A stretch of DNA of 64,000 bases. Origin: Haliea sp. (GTDB taxonomy: Bacteria; Pseudomonadota; Gammaproteobacteria; Pseudomonadales; Halieaceae). This document shows, piece after piece, positions 26,053 through 35,088 of this stretch. The stretch's first letter is position 1. Each line of letters starts with the position of its first letter. The notes below the pieces were generated by a model. It was not told the DNA's origin. It saw nothing but the letters and a program-made list of their open reading frames with translations, and ran no database searches. Both the position numbers and the translations under genes were made by a program. The stretch is from contig JADJAL010000019.1 in assembly GCA_016704305.1 (NCBI GenBank), forward strand, positions 53,776 through 117,775, read 5' to 3'.

Positions 26053-26161
26053 CGCCAATACATTCTCATCGCACTCATTCCAGCGTCCGTCGCGCTGACA
26101 GTATTCAGTGCGCCAACCCGCGCTTCACCGCTCACAATCATTACGTTCGGGAGTCATCAGC

Positions 26162-26947
26162 ATGCACATCGATTTCAGCAACAAGGCCTACCTCGTCACC
26201 GGCGGTGCATCCGGTATCGGGGCGTCAGTGGTGCGCTACCTTGCAGCTCACAACGGTAGCGCAGTCATCGCCGACATCAACGACACGGCGGGCGCAGCGC
26301 TGGTGGCAGAATTTCCCGCGCGGTTGCGCTACCTGCACACCGATGTCACGCAACTGGAACAGTTGGAAGCCGCCTGTGCACTGGCTGCGCAAACCTTCGG
26401 CGGACTCGACGGCGCCATCAACAGCGCCGGCATCGGCAGCCTCGGCAATGTGGCGGACATGCCGCTGGAGGAATGGCACAAGGTGATCAACATCGACCTG
26501 ACCGGTGTCTTTTACAGCTGCCGCGCCACAATTCCCCTGCTGCGCAAACGCGGTGGCGGCAGTATCGTGAATATCGCGTCTCTCAGCGGCGTGCGCGCGG
26601 ATTACGGCTTTGCGGCCTACAACGCGGCCAAGGCCGGCGTGATCAACCTCACTCGCACAATCGCCCTGGACCATGCCCACGAGCATATTCGCGCCACAGC
26701 CGTATGCCCCGGATACATCGCGACGCCACTGACAGCCGGCGCGGGCGCGATAGAGGCCATTCACAATGATTGGACAGCGCGAATTCCGCTGGCGCGTGCC
26801 GGCACTGCCGAGGAGGTGGCACAACTGGTTGTGTTCCTGTTGTCCGACGCGGCCAGTTACATCACCGGCACGGACATCGTGATCGATGGCGGACTGGGCA
26901 GCAGCAACAACCAGCCCAATATTCCAGGAATATTTGCGGCGATGTGA
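26162..26947 (+). CDS. Short-chain dehydrogenase/reductase
   Basis: A 261-residue classical SDR. The cofactor motif is TGGASGIGA near residue 14, the Asp in VIADIND indicates NAD preference, then NSAGIG, the catalytic Ser in IVNIASLSG, YNAAK as the Tyr-x3-Lys, and the C-terminal ITGTDIVIDGG. GGGAG precedes the ATG. It follows the molybdopterin enzyme by 109 bases on the same strand and likely oxidises an alcohol produced in the same pathway. Confidence 0.93.
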   Translation: MHIDFSNKAYLVTGGASGIGASVVRYLAAHNGSAVIADINDTAGAALVAEFPARLRYLHTDVTQLEQLEAACALAAQTFGGLDGAINSAGIGSLGNVADMPLEEWHKVINIDLTGVFYSCRATIPLLRKRGGGSIVNIASLSGVRADYGFAAYNAAKAGVINLTRTIALDHAHEHIRATAVCPGYIATPLTAGAGAIEAIHNDWTARIPLARAGTAEEVAQLVVFLLSDAASYITGTDIVIDGGLGSSNNQPNIPGIFAAM

Positions 26948-27018
26948 CAGCGGCCAGGTAGCAGGTTTCCCGAAAGATAGCGTTTACCGGATTTTTCCCC
27001 TGGATACGAGGAACGAAA

Positions 27019-28017
27019 GTGGTCACGCCAGAACGGTTTTGTGTGGTGTCAATGATGCGCAACGAAGGACCCTTTGTCCTCGAATGGGTCGCGCATTACA
27101 AGGCTCTGGGGTTCGACGACATCGTGGTCTGCACCAACGACTGCGAAGACACCACGACCGAACTGCTGCTGGCGCTGCAAGACCATGGATGGGTGCGCCA
27201 CCATGCCACGATCAAACCCGCCACGGGCGTCCTGCAGATCGCAGCCATAGCACAGGCGCTGGACTATGACGAGGCCCGGCGCGCAAGCTGGGTCTTGGTC
27301 TGCGACGCTGACGAATTCCTGAACATCAAGATCGGTGATGGCTCCGCCCGCGCCCTGGTCGCTGCCTCCGAGCGCGATGCCGACGGCATATGGGTTCCCT
27401 GGCGCGTGTTCGGGGCAAACGGCACATTCCGTTTTTGCGATACGCCGGTCAAAGCGCAGTTCCTCATGGCGCAGCGCCTGCCTCCCGCATCGCCCGAGGT
27501 CGGCAACTGGGGCAAATCCTTGCACCGCAGGGCTTCATCCGAAAAAATCAGCTTCGTGGGCGCCCACAAACCCAACGGCCGGAAAGATTGCAGCGCCGCG
27601 TTTCGGCTCAACCTGCCGGGCGGGCAACCCTATGCGCAAAACGGCGAGCGCAGTGCGATAGCGCCCTCTTACGATCTCGCGCAGATTAACCACTATGCGC
27701 TGCGCTCGTTCGATGCCTATCTCGTCAAGCGCGCCCGCGGCAGTGCATTTCGAAGCAATGAGGTCATCGACCTCGAGTACTGGACGCTCTTTGACCGCGC
27801 ACGCTGCCATGATGACTCAATACGTCGCTATGACGAAGGCGCTGCTCGCTGGATGGACCTGTTTCGCAAGGATATGCAGTTGATGAAACTCCACCAGGCA
27901 TCGGTGGATTGGTATGAGCGCACGGCTGCGAAAATGCGCGCCGATCCCCAATTGCAGGAACTCGAGAATAAGGTCCGCAAAAGCGATCTGAGGAGCGTCC
28001 AGAGACAGCATGCCTGA
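27019..28017 (+). CDS. Glycosyltransferase family 2-like protein
   Basis: A 332-residue protein with GTG start and GAGG upstream. The N-terminal fold begins RFCVVSMMRNEGPFVLEWVA, the start of Glyco_tranf_2-type (PF13704-like) proteins, and has the nucleotide-sugar Asp motif LVCDADEFLN near residue 97. Later segments such as INHYALRSFDAYLVKRARG are typical of the group. It probably adds a sugar to a surface glycan. Its position after an oxidoreductase operon (71 bases) may be incidental. Confidence 0.82.
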   Translation: MVTPERFCVVSMMRNEGPFVLEWVAHYKALGFDDIVVCTNDCEDTTTELLLALQDHGWVRHHATIKPATGVLQIAAIAQALDYDEARRASWVLVCDADEFLNIKIGDGSARALVAASERDADGIWVPWRVFGANGTFRFCDTPVKAQFLMAQRLPPASPEVGNWGKSLHRRASSEKISFVGAHKPNGRKDCSAAFRLNLPGGQPYAQNGERSAIAPSYDLAQINHYALRSFDAYLVKRARGSAFRSNEVIDLEYWTLFDRARCHDDSIRRYDEGAARWMDLFRKDMQLMKLHQASVDWYERTAAKMRADPQLQELENKVRKSDLRSVQRQHA

Positions 28018-28050
28018 CCACCTGTTTGCTTATGCAGTCAGCAACAACAG

Positions 28051-30351
28051 CTAGAGGTATTCGTACTCCAGTGTGATCCCATAAGTGCGCGGATCGCCGA
28101 AGGTTCCAACGCCATAGCTCAACCCCAGCAGATCGAATCCGGACTGGCGAATATTGCCGATAAAGTACTCCTCGTCCGTCAGGTTCTTGCCCCACAACAG
28201 CACTTTGAGTTCGCCGTAGCCCGCACCCAACTGAATTCCGGACAGTGACAAGGTCGCGCCAAGCAGCGTGCGCTTGTCCAGGTAACCCGTGGGTTCGTTG
28301 ACCCCGGAATTCGTCTTGTTCTGGTATTGCGCGTTGATATTGGCATTGAACGACCCATAGGGCAGGGAATGCGTGTAATCCAGCGCCACCGTCGCGCTGT
28401 GCTTCGGCGCCAGCGCCAGGTCATCTGTCAGTTGGTCTGTGCGCGGCGACAGGCCCGTGGGGGAGCTGGCATCGAGGCCGAGGTAGGTGATCGTGTCCGG
28501 CCCAAATCCTGAATTGAGGTAGCCATAGCTGACGGTGCTGGTCAGTTGATCCGTGACGGCTACCGTCAGGTCGAGTTCAAGACCCTTTACATCGGCGCTA
28601 TCAATATTCACGAAGTCACGTTCGCCAGGGTTGTTGCCGGTCGGAACGCTCTGCTGGTAATCGCTGTAATCCATGTAAAAAAGCGCGCCGTTCAAGCGCA
28701 CCCGGCTATCGGCAAGATCCGCTTTGTAACCTATTTCGTACGAGGTCAGTTCCTCCGGCTCAAAGCCCTGCTCGAAATTAATCAGGTTGGTGGAGCGCTG
28801 GCTGGTACCGCCGGCCTTATACGCCGTCACCACCTTGGCATAGACATTGGAATTCGCATTCAGGTCGTGGTCGATGGTGAATCCGGGATTGAACTTGCTG
28901 AAATCCTGGTCGTAATTCGCCTGGAAGGCGGGAATGCCATTGGGCGCTCCGCCAAATCCGAATGACACCCTGTTGTTGTCGCGGAACGCCTTGCGATTGT
29001 CATCGGAGTAGCGCGCGCCCAGCGTGAAGTGCCAGCTGTCGCCCAGTTGCGGCGGCGTCCAGGTCACCTGGCCGAAGGCCGCCAATGACGTATTCTCGGT
29101 CGAGGTATAGTCGAACTTTTGGCCGGGCGGAATCCCTTCAGATCCATTGCTGTTGCCGTTATTGGTTTCCTCGCCCTCGTCCTCGTAGTAAAAAAGACCG
29201 CCGACCCAGGTGAGGGTGTCAGTCTCCCCGAGCAACTGAAATTCCTGCGTAAACTGATTAAATGAGGTGTCCTGCAAACCGTTGGTGATGGAGTAGATAC
29301 CCTGCAGCGATGCCGTCGGCACCTGCGAATTCTGGGTGAAGGCGTTGACATCGCGGTATCCACTGATGGATTTGAACGTGAGCATGTCGTCGATCTGCCA
29401 CTCGTAATTCAGTGTATGGGCATGGATCTGCACGTCACCCTTCTGCTGTTCGTCAAAGGCGGTCGCCCTTCGCAGTCGATCGTCGGTGGCCTCGACCGGG
29501 ACACCGTTGGCATCGACCGCCGGATTCTCGAACACAACAAGACCCGCCGCCGGCGCCTGGCGATTAAATCCCAGCGCCTGCGACAGGCGCGAGGTATCCT
29601 TGATGGCGCTTTGTCCGTACTGGTAGTTCAGCTCCTGCGTGTCGTTGATCGTCCAGTGAAAGTCACCGGTGAAGGTTTCGCGATCCTCGATGCCGAACTT
29701 GTCGCCGTTGCCCAGGTTGTCGACCCAGCCATCCCGGCTATAGTTGGTATAGGCCAGTTTCACCGCCGCGACATCCTCTTTAATCGGCACGTTGACCAGG
29801 CTGGTGGAGCGAAACAGATCCAGGTTACCCACGTTAAAATTCTGTTTGACGCGCAAGCCACCGGGATCTGCCTCACGCGTGATGATGTTGATTGCACCGC
29901 CCGTGGCGTTGCGGCCGTACAGCGTGCCCTGCGGCCCGCGCAGGACTTCGATGCGTTGCAGGTCTGCCGTCTCGAACGCTGTTCCCACCGACGAACCGAT
30001 GTAGACACCGTCCATGTACAGGGCAACCGAGGGATCCTGCGTTATCTGCACATCGCCCTGCCCCACGCCACGAATGAACAAGCGCACCGTGGTCGGTGAG
30101 CCGGTGAACTCGCCTATCTGCACGTTGGGAACCTGGGCAGCCAGGTCCTTGATGTCGGAGATTCCGAGGTTCTCCAGCGCTTCCTGGTTGAAAGCGACAA
30201 TGGAGATGGGCACGTCCTGCAGCGATTCCATGCGCTTCTCTGCGGTAACGAAAACCTCTTCAAGCGCCGGTGCGCTCCACGCGTTTGTCGACAGAGCGAG
30301 CAGGGAGAACGATGTCGAAAACAGCGTGGGCCAGAAATGTTGTTGTTTCAT
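28051..30351 (-). CDS. TonB-dependent receptor
   Basis: A 766-residue outer-membrane gated channel. Signal peptide (SLLALSTNAWSA), then a TonB-box-like LEEVFVTAEKR, plug domain with LQDVPISIVAFNQEALENLG, VRGVGQGDV-type segment, and VLRGPQGTLYGRNATGGAIN. A 22-strand barrel follows, ending TYGITLEYEYL. This subtype is abundant in marine gammaproteobacteria and takes up large or hydrophobic substrates rather than only siderophores. It is the last gene of the minus-strand series 34089-28051 (100 bases after the MaoC gene), suggesting that it imports the substrate of that operon. Confidence 0.95.
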   Translation of the reverse strand: MKQQHFWPTLFSTSFSLLALSTNAWSAPALEEVFVTAEKRMESLQDVPISIVAFNQEALENLGISDIKDLAAQVPNVQIGEFTGSPTTVRLFIRGVGQGDVQITQDPSVALYMDGVYIGSSVGTAFETADLQRIEVLRGPQGTLYGRNATGGAINIITREADPGGLRVKQNFNVGNLDLFRSTSLVNVPIKEDVAAVKLAYTNYSRDGWVDNLGNGDKFGIEDRETFTGDFHWTINDTQELNYQYGQSAIKDTSRLSQALGFNRQAPAAGLVVFENPAVDANGVPVEATDDRLRRATAFDEQQKGDVQIHAHTLNYEWQIDDMLTFKSISGYRDVNAFTQNSQVPTASLQGIYSITNGLQDTSFNQFTQEFQLLGETDTLTWVGGLFYYEDEGEETNNGNSNGSEGIPPGQKFDYTSTENTSLAAFGQVTWTPPQLGDSWHFTLGARYSDDNRKAFRDNNRVSFGFGGAPNGIPAFQANYDQDFSKFNPGFTIDHDLNANSNVYAKVVTAYKAGGTSQRSTNLINFEQGFEPEELTSYEIGYKADLADSRVRLNGALFYMDYSDYQQSVPTGNNPGERDFVNIDSADVKGLELDLTVAVTDQLTSTVSYGYLNSGFGPDTITYLGLDASSPTGLSPRTDQLTDDLALAPKHSATVALDYTHSLPYGSFNANINAQYQNKTNSGVNEPTGYLDKRTLLGATLSLSGIQLGAGYGELKVLLWGKNLTDEEYFIGNIRQSGFDLLGLSYGVGTFGDPRTYGITLEYEYL

Positions 30352-30451
30352 GAGCAGACCTTACCGTTGAATTTATTGTTATGAGCCTGATAAAAAGAAC
30401 CGCTTTCAGGCGCCCACTTCCTGTACCAGACGACGCGTCTCGACAGGTTAC

Positions 30452-30931
30452 CTATTGGCTCACCTTCGCCGGGTCCCTGGCCATCAGTGTGGAAGCCTTG
30501 ATGCTGAACACCCGCTCATGCGCCTGGTTCACCAGGTGCGTGTGGTAGGTCACGATGCCGCGATCAGGCTTGCTCTGTGACAGCCGCGCGGTGTCGATAA
30601 TTGAAATGCAACGCAGGGTGTCGCCAGCATAGACAGGCTTGTGCATGCGCATCTCATCGAAGCCCAAGCCTGCGATGGCCTGCTGCACCACGCCGCTTTC
30701 CCAGCGCTGGCTGGTGATGCAGAAAATGGCAAAAATGTGCGCGGAGCAGGCGGTGAGGCCGGCAAAATGCGAGGCCTTCGCCGCCGCTTCATCGATATGC
30801 CAGGGCTGTGGATCCCACTTGCGGGCAAACTCGATAATCTCCTGCGCAGTGACCGTGTAGGAGCCGGCCGCGTGCTCGGCGCCCACAACGTGGTCATCAA
30901 AGTAATACGGTGTGCCCGTAAGGTCCTGCAC
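30452..30931 (-). CDS. MaoC-family dehydratase
   Basis: A 159-residue hot-dog-fold protein. DPQPWHIDEAAAKASHFAGL carries the Asp and His of the (R)-hydratase 2 motif. Members hydrate or dehydrate enoyl-CoA thioesters in fatty-acid, PHA or steroid side-chain metabolism. The start is a GTG at 30931; an in-frame TAG lies three codons upstream, so no longer form exists. It is 52 bases downstream of the epimerase-type SDR on the same strand. Confidence 0.9.
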   Translation of the reverse strand: MQDLTGTPYYFDDHVVGAEHAAGSYTVTAQEIIEFARKWDPQPWHIDEAAAKASHFAGLTACSAHIFAIFCITSQRWESGVVQQAIAGLGFDEMRMHKPVYAGDTLRCISIIDTARLSQSKPDRGIVTYHTHLVNQAHERVFSIKASTLMARDPAKVSQ

Positions 30932-30983
30932 CGTCTACCACCGCTCACGCATGGCGGAATCAGCGCACTGCATCTGCGGCGAA

Positions 30984-32003
30984 TCAATCACAAGGCACCA
31001 CTCCCGGGCACAAACCCGGCGCCACATGGCCCGCTTTCACCATCCAGGCAATGGCGTCTGAGAAGGTGTCCCGCGTGCTGCGCAACTGCAACCCACGGCG
31101 CGCCAGTTCCTGTGAATTCTTGATGTCGGGCCACAGCGTCGCATAGCGCATGGTCTCGGCGGAGATCGGTGAATCCACCGTTTTAAACAGCCGCACCACA
31201 TCCGTGATGCGACCGACCAGGCGCAGCTTCCAGCCCTGGGCGGGAATGCGCTGCAACCGGCAACCCGAGACAGCCTCAATGGTATCGGCCAGCGCAGTCC
31301 ATGTGGTGTACACACCGGGCAGCAGAATCCGCCCCGAACCGCCGCTGAGCACCAGCGAGCAGACCACTGCCGCCAGATCGCGCACATCCACGTACTGGAT
31401 ACCGCCTTTGCCAAAAATGCGGAAGCCGTTCTCCATGCGGTGTTTGAGCGCTTTGAATGAGTCCGAAAAGCCGGGGTCATCCGGTCCTATCACGCCGCCG
31501 GGATACACGATGGTGATGGGTGCCCTTTGATGTTGCAATTCGCGCAGGTAGATTTCCGCTTCAACCTTGCTCTGGCCGTAGGGCAATTTTGATTTCGCCG
31601 GTGGCGTATCGACGTTGATCTTGCTGGCGTTGCGATTGAAAATCGCCGTGATGCTGGAGATACAGACAATACGCTTGATACCGAGATCAAGCGCGCTGCC
31701 GACAACATTCTTCACGCCGCCGACGTTCACCGCGAACAGTTGCTCGACAGAGCCCATTTGCATCGGCGTGGCTGCAGCGGCGTGCACGACACCATCACAG
31801 GCCTGCAGTGCGGCTTGCACCGATGCCACGTCGGTCACGTCACCCACCCGCAGTTCAGGGATACCTTCGCCCAACGCGCGGTAGTAAGCCTCCGCCTTCT
31901 CGGCATCGCGCACCAGCAGGCGCACAGCGTGCCCTGCCGCCATCAATTGCCTGCAGACGTGGGAGCCCACGAAGCCTGTGCCGCCTGTTATCAGGATTCT
32001 CAC
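30984..32003 (-). CDS. NAD-dependent epimerase/dehydratase (extended SDR)
   Basis: A 339-residue extended SDR. The Rossmann motif is RILITGGTGFVGSHV at the N-terminus; then GDVTD, HAAAATPM, the active-site YGQSKVEAE (Tyr-x3-Lys) and IVYPGGVIGPDDPG. Close in layout to 3-beta-hydroxysteroid-dehydrogenase or dihydroflavonol-reductase types. The GTG at 32003 lies 11 bases after the ferredoxin stop; the frame is open upstream through the ferredoxin gene, but that is a shadow. With P450, ferredoxin and MaoC in the same operon, oxidation of a hydroxylated ring or chain is likely. Confidence 0.88.
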   Translation of the reverse strand: MRILITGGTGFVGSHVCRQLMAAGHAVRLLVRDAEKAEAYYRALGEGIPELRVGDVTDVASVQAALQACDGVVHAAAATPMQMGSVEQLFAVNVGGVKNVVGSALDLGIKRIVCISSITAIFNRNASKINVDTPPAKSKLPYGQSKVEAEIYLRELQHQRAPITIVYPGGVIGPDDPGFSDSFKALKHRMENGFRIFGKGGIQYVDVRDLAAVVCSLVLSGGSGRILLPGVYTTWTALADTIEAVSGCRLQRIPAQGWKLRLVGRITDVVRLFKTVDSPISAETMRYATLWPDIKNSQELARRGLQLRSTRDTFSDAIAWMVKAGHVAPGLCPGVVPCD

Positions 32004-32014
32004 GTCGGTTATGC

Positions 32015-32224
32015 CTACTCTTCCAGCACGGTAATGACATTGTTGGGGCAGTAGCGCGCGGCTTTCAGCACTTTCTCGCGCAGGGCTTCCGGTGGATTTT
32101 CCAGCAGCACCTTGACCTGCGGATAACCATCGTCCTGTTCGATCACATCGAACACCTCGGGTGCCTCGCCGAGGCAAACACTGTGTCCCTGGCAGAGCGC
32201 CAAATCGACAATCACCTTCATCAC
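32015..32224 (-). CDS. [3Fe-4S]-type ferredoxin of the P450-partner class
   Basis: A 69-residue ferredoxin. The cluster motif is CQGHSVC followed by LGEAPEVFD, and RYCPNNVI near the C-terminus. In the N-terminal motif the usual second Cys is His (C-x2-H-x2-C), as in actinobacterial ferredoxins encoded beside CYP51 and other P450s. It should carry electrons to the P450 encoded 15 bases upstream. No ferredoxin reductase is encoded in the window. Confidence 0.93.
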   Translation of the reverse strand: MMKVIVDLALCQGHSVCLGEAPEVFDVIEQDDGYPQVKVLLENPPEALREKVLKAARYCPNNVITVLEE

Positions 32225-32239
32225 ACTACGCTCCGATGC

Positions 32240-33586
32240 CTAGCGGCGCTTGCGGTAGCGCAAACGGCACGGGCCACTGGGCGTGAGCACCATGGCCGAC
32301 AAATCGTCCTGGTAGGTCTCATCCGGATCGACCAGCTCGAATTCGTAGCGCGGCAACAACGCGGCAAATATGGCTTTGAGCTGCATCATCGCAAAGGCAT
32401 TACCCGCGCATTTATGCGGGCCACCGCCGAAGGGAATATACGCAAACAGCGTATCCGGCTTCGGCCTGTGTGCATCGAAGCGCTCCGGATCGGGAAAATA
32501 ATCCGTGTTGCGGTGTGAACCGAACGTGGAAATTGCCACGGTTTTTCCCGCTGCAATCAGCGTGCCGTTGTAATCAATATCCTCGATCACGCGGCGCATC
32601 AGCAGTATCAGGGGCGGGTGCAGGCGCAACACTTCCTCGATAAAGCGCTCAAGGCGCGGTATTTCTCGCAATGACTCAAACGTGATGGGAGCACCGTCCC
32701 CGAACAACTGCTGCAGTTCCTGCAATACCTCGTCGGCATACGGCTTCTGCCGCGCCAGTTCCGTCAGCGTCCACGTCGCGGTCCCGGAGCTGGTATGGTG
32801 ACCAGCGAACATCGTCGCGATCACCAGCCCGGTGATCTCGTTGTCGTCCAGGTAGCTGCCGTCGGCATAGGTACCTGCCATGAAGGTTTCCAGTGCATCA
32901 CCGTACTCAACGCCGCTGGTGGCGCGTCGCTCGGCGATAATGCCGCCGATGATTTCCTGCAGGCGCTCCCTCGCCTTGTCACGCGCCGCGAAAATTGGTT
33001 GCTGCAAATACGGGTCAACGAACGCAATTGCCTGCAATCCCTTTTCCAGCGCGTGGTAGAGCTCGCGGAACTCATCCGTCAACTTATAGCGGAAATCGGC
33101 GCCCAGCAGGCAGTGGGTAGCAGTGTTCAGCGTCAGGCGCAGGAATTCGTCGAGGAAATCCAGCACTCCCTCATCGCCCCAACCGGCGATCCAGTCCTCG
33201 ACTTCTTTGGATATGATGGTCGAGTAATGCACCATATTCTGGTAGCGCAGCGCATCGACCTGTATCTTCAACTGCGTTTTCATTTTGTCCGGCGGCGCGT
33301 CAAAAATGACGCCCCTGCCGAACACCGGCACGGTTGCCTGGTAGGCGGCCGCGCGACTCAGTTTTAGATCCAGTGTTTTGAGAAAGGCTTCCTGCGCCTG
33401 CGGGCCGCTCATCAGCACCGTCTGCTGGCCGCCCATGTTGAACTCCGCCAGTTCGCCGCACTCCGCGTTGCACCGCATCAGGAAGCGGGCGAAGTTCACC
33501 CCGAACTCTTCCATGTGCCCGGCGCCGGGCTTTTCACCACTGACCCTGGGTGGCAGTTTCAACGTCGCTACCGCGCTCTCGCTCAT
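32240..33586 (-). CDS. Cytochrome P450, CYP51-like (second copy)
   Basis: A 448-residue P450, paralogous to the one at 21297. CYP51 hallmarks are even clearer: YQATVPVFGRGVIFDAPPDK in the B-C region, FAGHHTSSGTATW in the I-helix, EEVLRLHPPLILLMR for ExxR, and FGGGPHKCAGNAFAMMQLKA for the haem loop. The haem-loop residue before His is Pro instead of the usual Arg. It starts on an ATGA overlap with the SnoaL-like gene and is followed by its ferredoxin. A sterol-like or triterpenoid substrate is a reasonable inference only. Confidence 0.94.
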   Translation of the reverse strand: MSESAVATLKLPPRVSGEKPGAGHMEEFGVNFARFLMRCNAECGELAEFNMGGQQTVLMSGPQAQEAFLKTLDLKLSRAAAYQATVPVFGRGVIFDAPPDKMKTQLKIQVDALRYQNMVHYSTIISKEVEDWIAGWGDEGVLDFLDEFLRLTLNTATHCLLGADFRYKLTDEFRELYHALEKGLQAIAFVDPYLQQPIFAARDKARERLQEIIGGIIAERRATSGVEYGDALETFMAGTYADGSYLDDNEITGLVIATMFAGHHTSSGTATWTLTELARQKPYADEVLQELQQLFGDGAPITFESLREIPRLERFIEEVLRLHPPLILLMRRVIEDIDYNGTLIAAGKTVAISTFGSHRNTDYFPDPERFDAHRPKPDTLFAYIPFGGGPHKCAGNAFAMMQLKAIFAALLPRYEFELVDPDETYQDDLSAMVLTPSGPCRLRYRKRR

Positions 33587-34089
33587 GCCTTTGCTCCACC
33601 AGCCACCTGCTGGCTCGACATCACGGGCATCTGCTTCAGAATGCCCTTCTCCACGCACTCCTTGATCAGGTTGGTGATGTTGGTGTAGTCGTACAAATCC
33701 AACTGTTCACACCACTGGTAATTGCCGCCGTACTGGAAATAGGAGGCACCGATCACCTTCATCGGCGTGCCGTCCTCGCGCACCGGCGCGCCCGGCGGGG
33801 TCTGCCACCATGTCGCCATCACCGCGCCACGGGTTTCATCGATCACGATTTTATCGTAGGGGTAGGTCCAGCCCTTGTACGGGTCCATCGCGGCGCCGAC
33901 ACAGGTCTCGCGAATTGTCTCCCGGCCACGGAATTCGTATTTGCCGTTGGGCGTATCCCAACCGTAGAGGCAATCCTCGGAATAACAGTCGGCGAGGTGG
34001 CGCCAGTTACCCTCCTTCTCGGCCTTGTCATTCACGGCCAACCAACGGCGCATCATTTCTTCCATTTCTTCGCGGCTGTATGCGGACAT
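33583..34089 (-). CDS. SnoaL-like / NTF2-fold protein
   Basis: A 168-residue protein with the NTF2-like start EEMEEMMRRWLAVNDKAEKE, then WRHLADCYSEDCLYGWDTPN and FRGRETIRE. Such proteins form cone-shaped pockets and act as isomerases, hydratases, cyclases or ligand binders; the product of this one is unknown. It is the first gene of the P450 operon and overlaps the P450 start by four bases. The promoter region holds a perfect 16-bp palindrome at 34164. Confidence 0.82.
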   Translation of the reverse strand: MSAYSREEMEEMMRRWLAVNDKAEKEGNWRHLADCYSEDCLYGWDTPNGKYEFRGRETIRETCVGAAMDPYKGWTYPYDKIVIDETRGAVMATWWQTPPGAPVREDGTPMKVIGASYFQYGGNYQWCEQLDLYDYTNITNLIKECVEKGILKQMPVMSSQQVAGGAKA

Positions 34090-34163
34090 TCGATCACCCT
34101 CTGTAAATTTATTCCGGGGATTACACGAACCCCGCTAGGAAAGGCACAATAGCCGAGTTATTA

Positions 34164-34179
34164 TATAGTTGCAACTATA
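34164..34179. promoter_or_regulatory. Perfect 16-bp palindrome, candidate operator
   Basis: TATAGTTGCAACTATA is a perfect palindrome in the 135-bp region between the divergent SnoaL-P450 operon and the flavin monooxygenase at 34225. A 13-of-16 match lies at 38113-38128 in front of the second TetR gene. This suggests that this TetR, or a relative, binds both sites. Confidence 0.65.
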
Positions 34180-34224
34180 AAGCAATACGGCGCGGCCACG
34201 GCGCGCGGTGTCAAGGAGCAGTAC

Positions 34225-35088
34225 ATGAAGTTCTGGCAATCACTCGCCTTCGTGGAAATGGACCAGATGGTGGAACTGGCAAAGTTCTGCGAAGACCTCG
34301 GGTTCCACGGCGTATCCTACGGCGATCACCTGGTCACCACCAAAGACCAGGTCGACGAATACCTGTATCGCGACAGCGGCAATATTTTCTGGAACCCGGA
34401 CACCCACTGGCCGGACCCGTGGGTGGTTACCGCGGCGCTGGCGCAGGCGACCACGCGCTTACACTTCCTCTCGACTATTTATATATTGCCACTGCGCGAT
34501 CCGCTCAGCGCCGCCAAGGCGCTGTCGACCGCCGCGTACCTGTCGCACGACCGGGTGACACTCGGGGCGGGCGTGGGCTGGCAGAAGGCGGAGTTCGACA
34601 TGACAGGGCAGGATTTTCACACCCGTGGCAAGCGGGTGGATGAAATGCTGGAGATCATTCCCCCGCTGCTGCGCGGAGAAATGACCGAGTTCCATGGTCG
34701 CTATTACGACATACCGCCGGTCAAGATGTCACCCGCCACCCGGGTTCCCGTGCCGATCATGATTGGCGGTTACGCACCCGCGGCGATGCGCCGTGCCTGC
34801 CGCTTCGATGGCTGGATGGCCACGTCGCATGAAGAGAGCGAGATCTATCCGCTGCTGGCGAACTTGCGCGCGATCCGCGCGGAACAACACTGCAGCGACA
34901 AACCGTTCGATGTCTGGACGGGCGTCAAAAATCCCGGCGACGGCACGCATGAACGACTGGCCGCCGCCGGCGTTACGATGGTCAACGGTTGTAACTTCCT
35001 CACCGAGGACGGCCGCACCGCATTGTCCGCGATTGACGACAAGAAGCGGCGCATCGAGGCGTTTGCCAGGCAGTTTTTGCCGCTGTAG
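34225..35088 (+). CDS. LLM-class (F420-type) oxidoreductase
   Basis: A 287-residue luciferase-like TIM barrel. Segments KFCEDLGFHGVSYGDHL, THWPDPWVVTAALAQATTRL, and DRVTLGAGVGWQKAEFD near residue 115 match the F420-dependent LLM group. Whether the host makes F420 is not shown here; FMNH2 is an alternative. AAGGAG lies before the ATG. It is divergent from the P450 operon and shares its palindrome. Its 3' end appears to overlap the convergent propeller gene, probably because that gene is frame-shifted. Confidence 0.88.
   Translation: MKFWQSLAFVEMDQMVELAKFCEDLGFHGVSYGDHLVTTKDQVDEYLYRDSGNIFWNPDTHWPDPWVVTAALAQATTRLHFLSTIYILPLRDPLSAAKALSTAAYLSHDRVTLGAGVGWQKAEFDMTGQDFHTRGKRVDEMLEIIPPLLRGEMTEFHGRYYDIPPVKMSPATRVPVPIMIGGYAPAAMRRACRFDGWMATSHEESEIYPLLANLRAIRAEQHCSDKPFDVWTGVKNPGDGTHERLAAAGVTMVNGCNFLTEDGRTALSAIDDKKRRIEAFARQFLPL

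Noticed and set aside
9117..35088. Both convergent overlaps measure exactly 89 bases
   Set aside because: Treated as coincidence: both follow from where the shifted frame happens to meet a stop, and both disappear after a one-base repair.
34225..35088. Claim that the host uses coenzyme F420
   Set aside because: Family resemblance of one LLM protein is not enough; no F420 biosynthesis gene is in the window.
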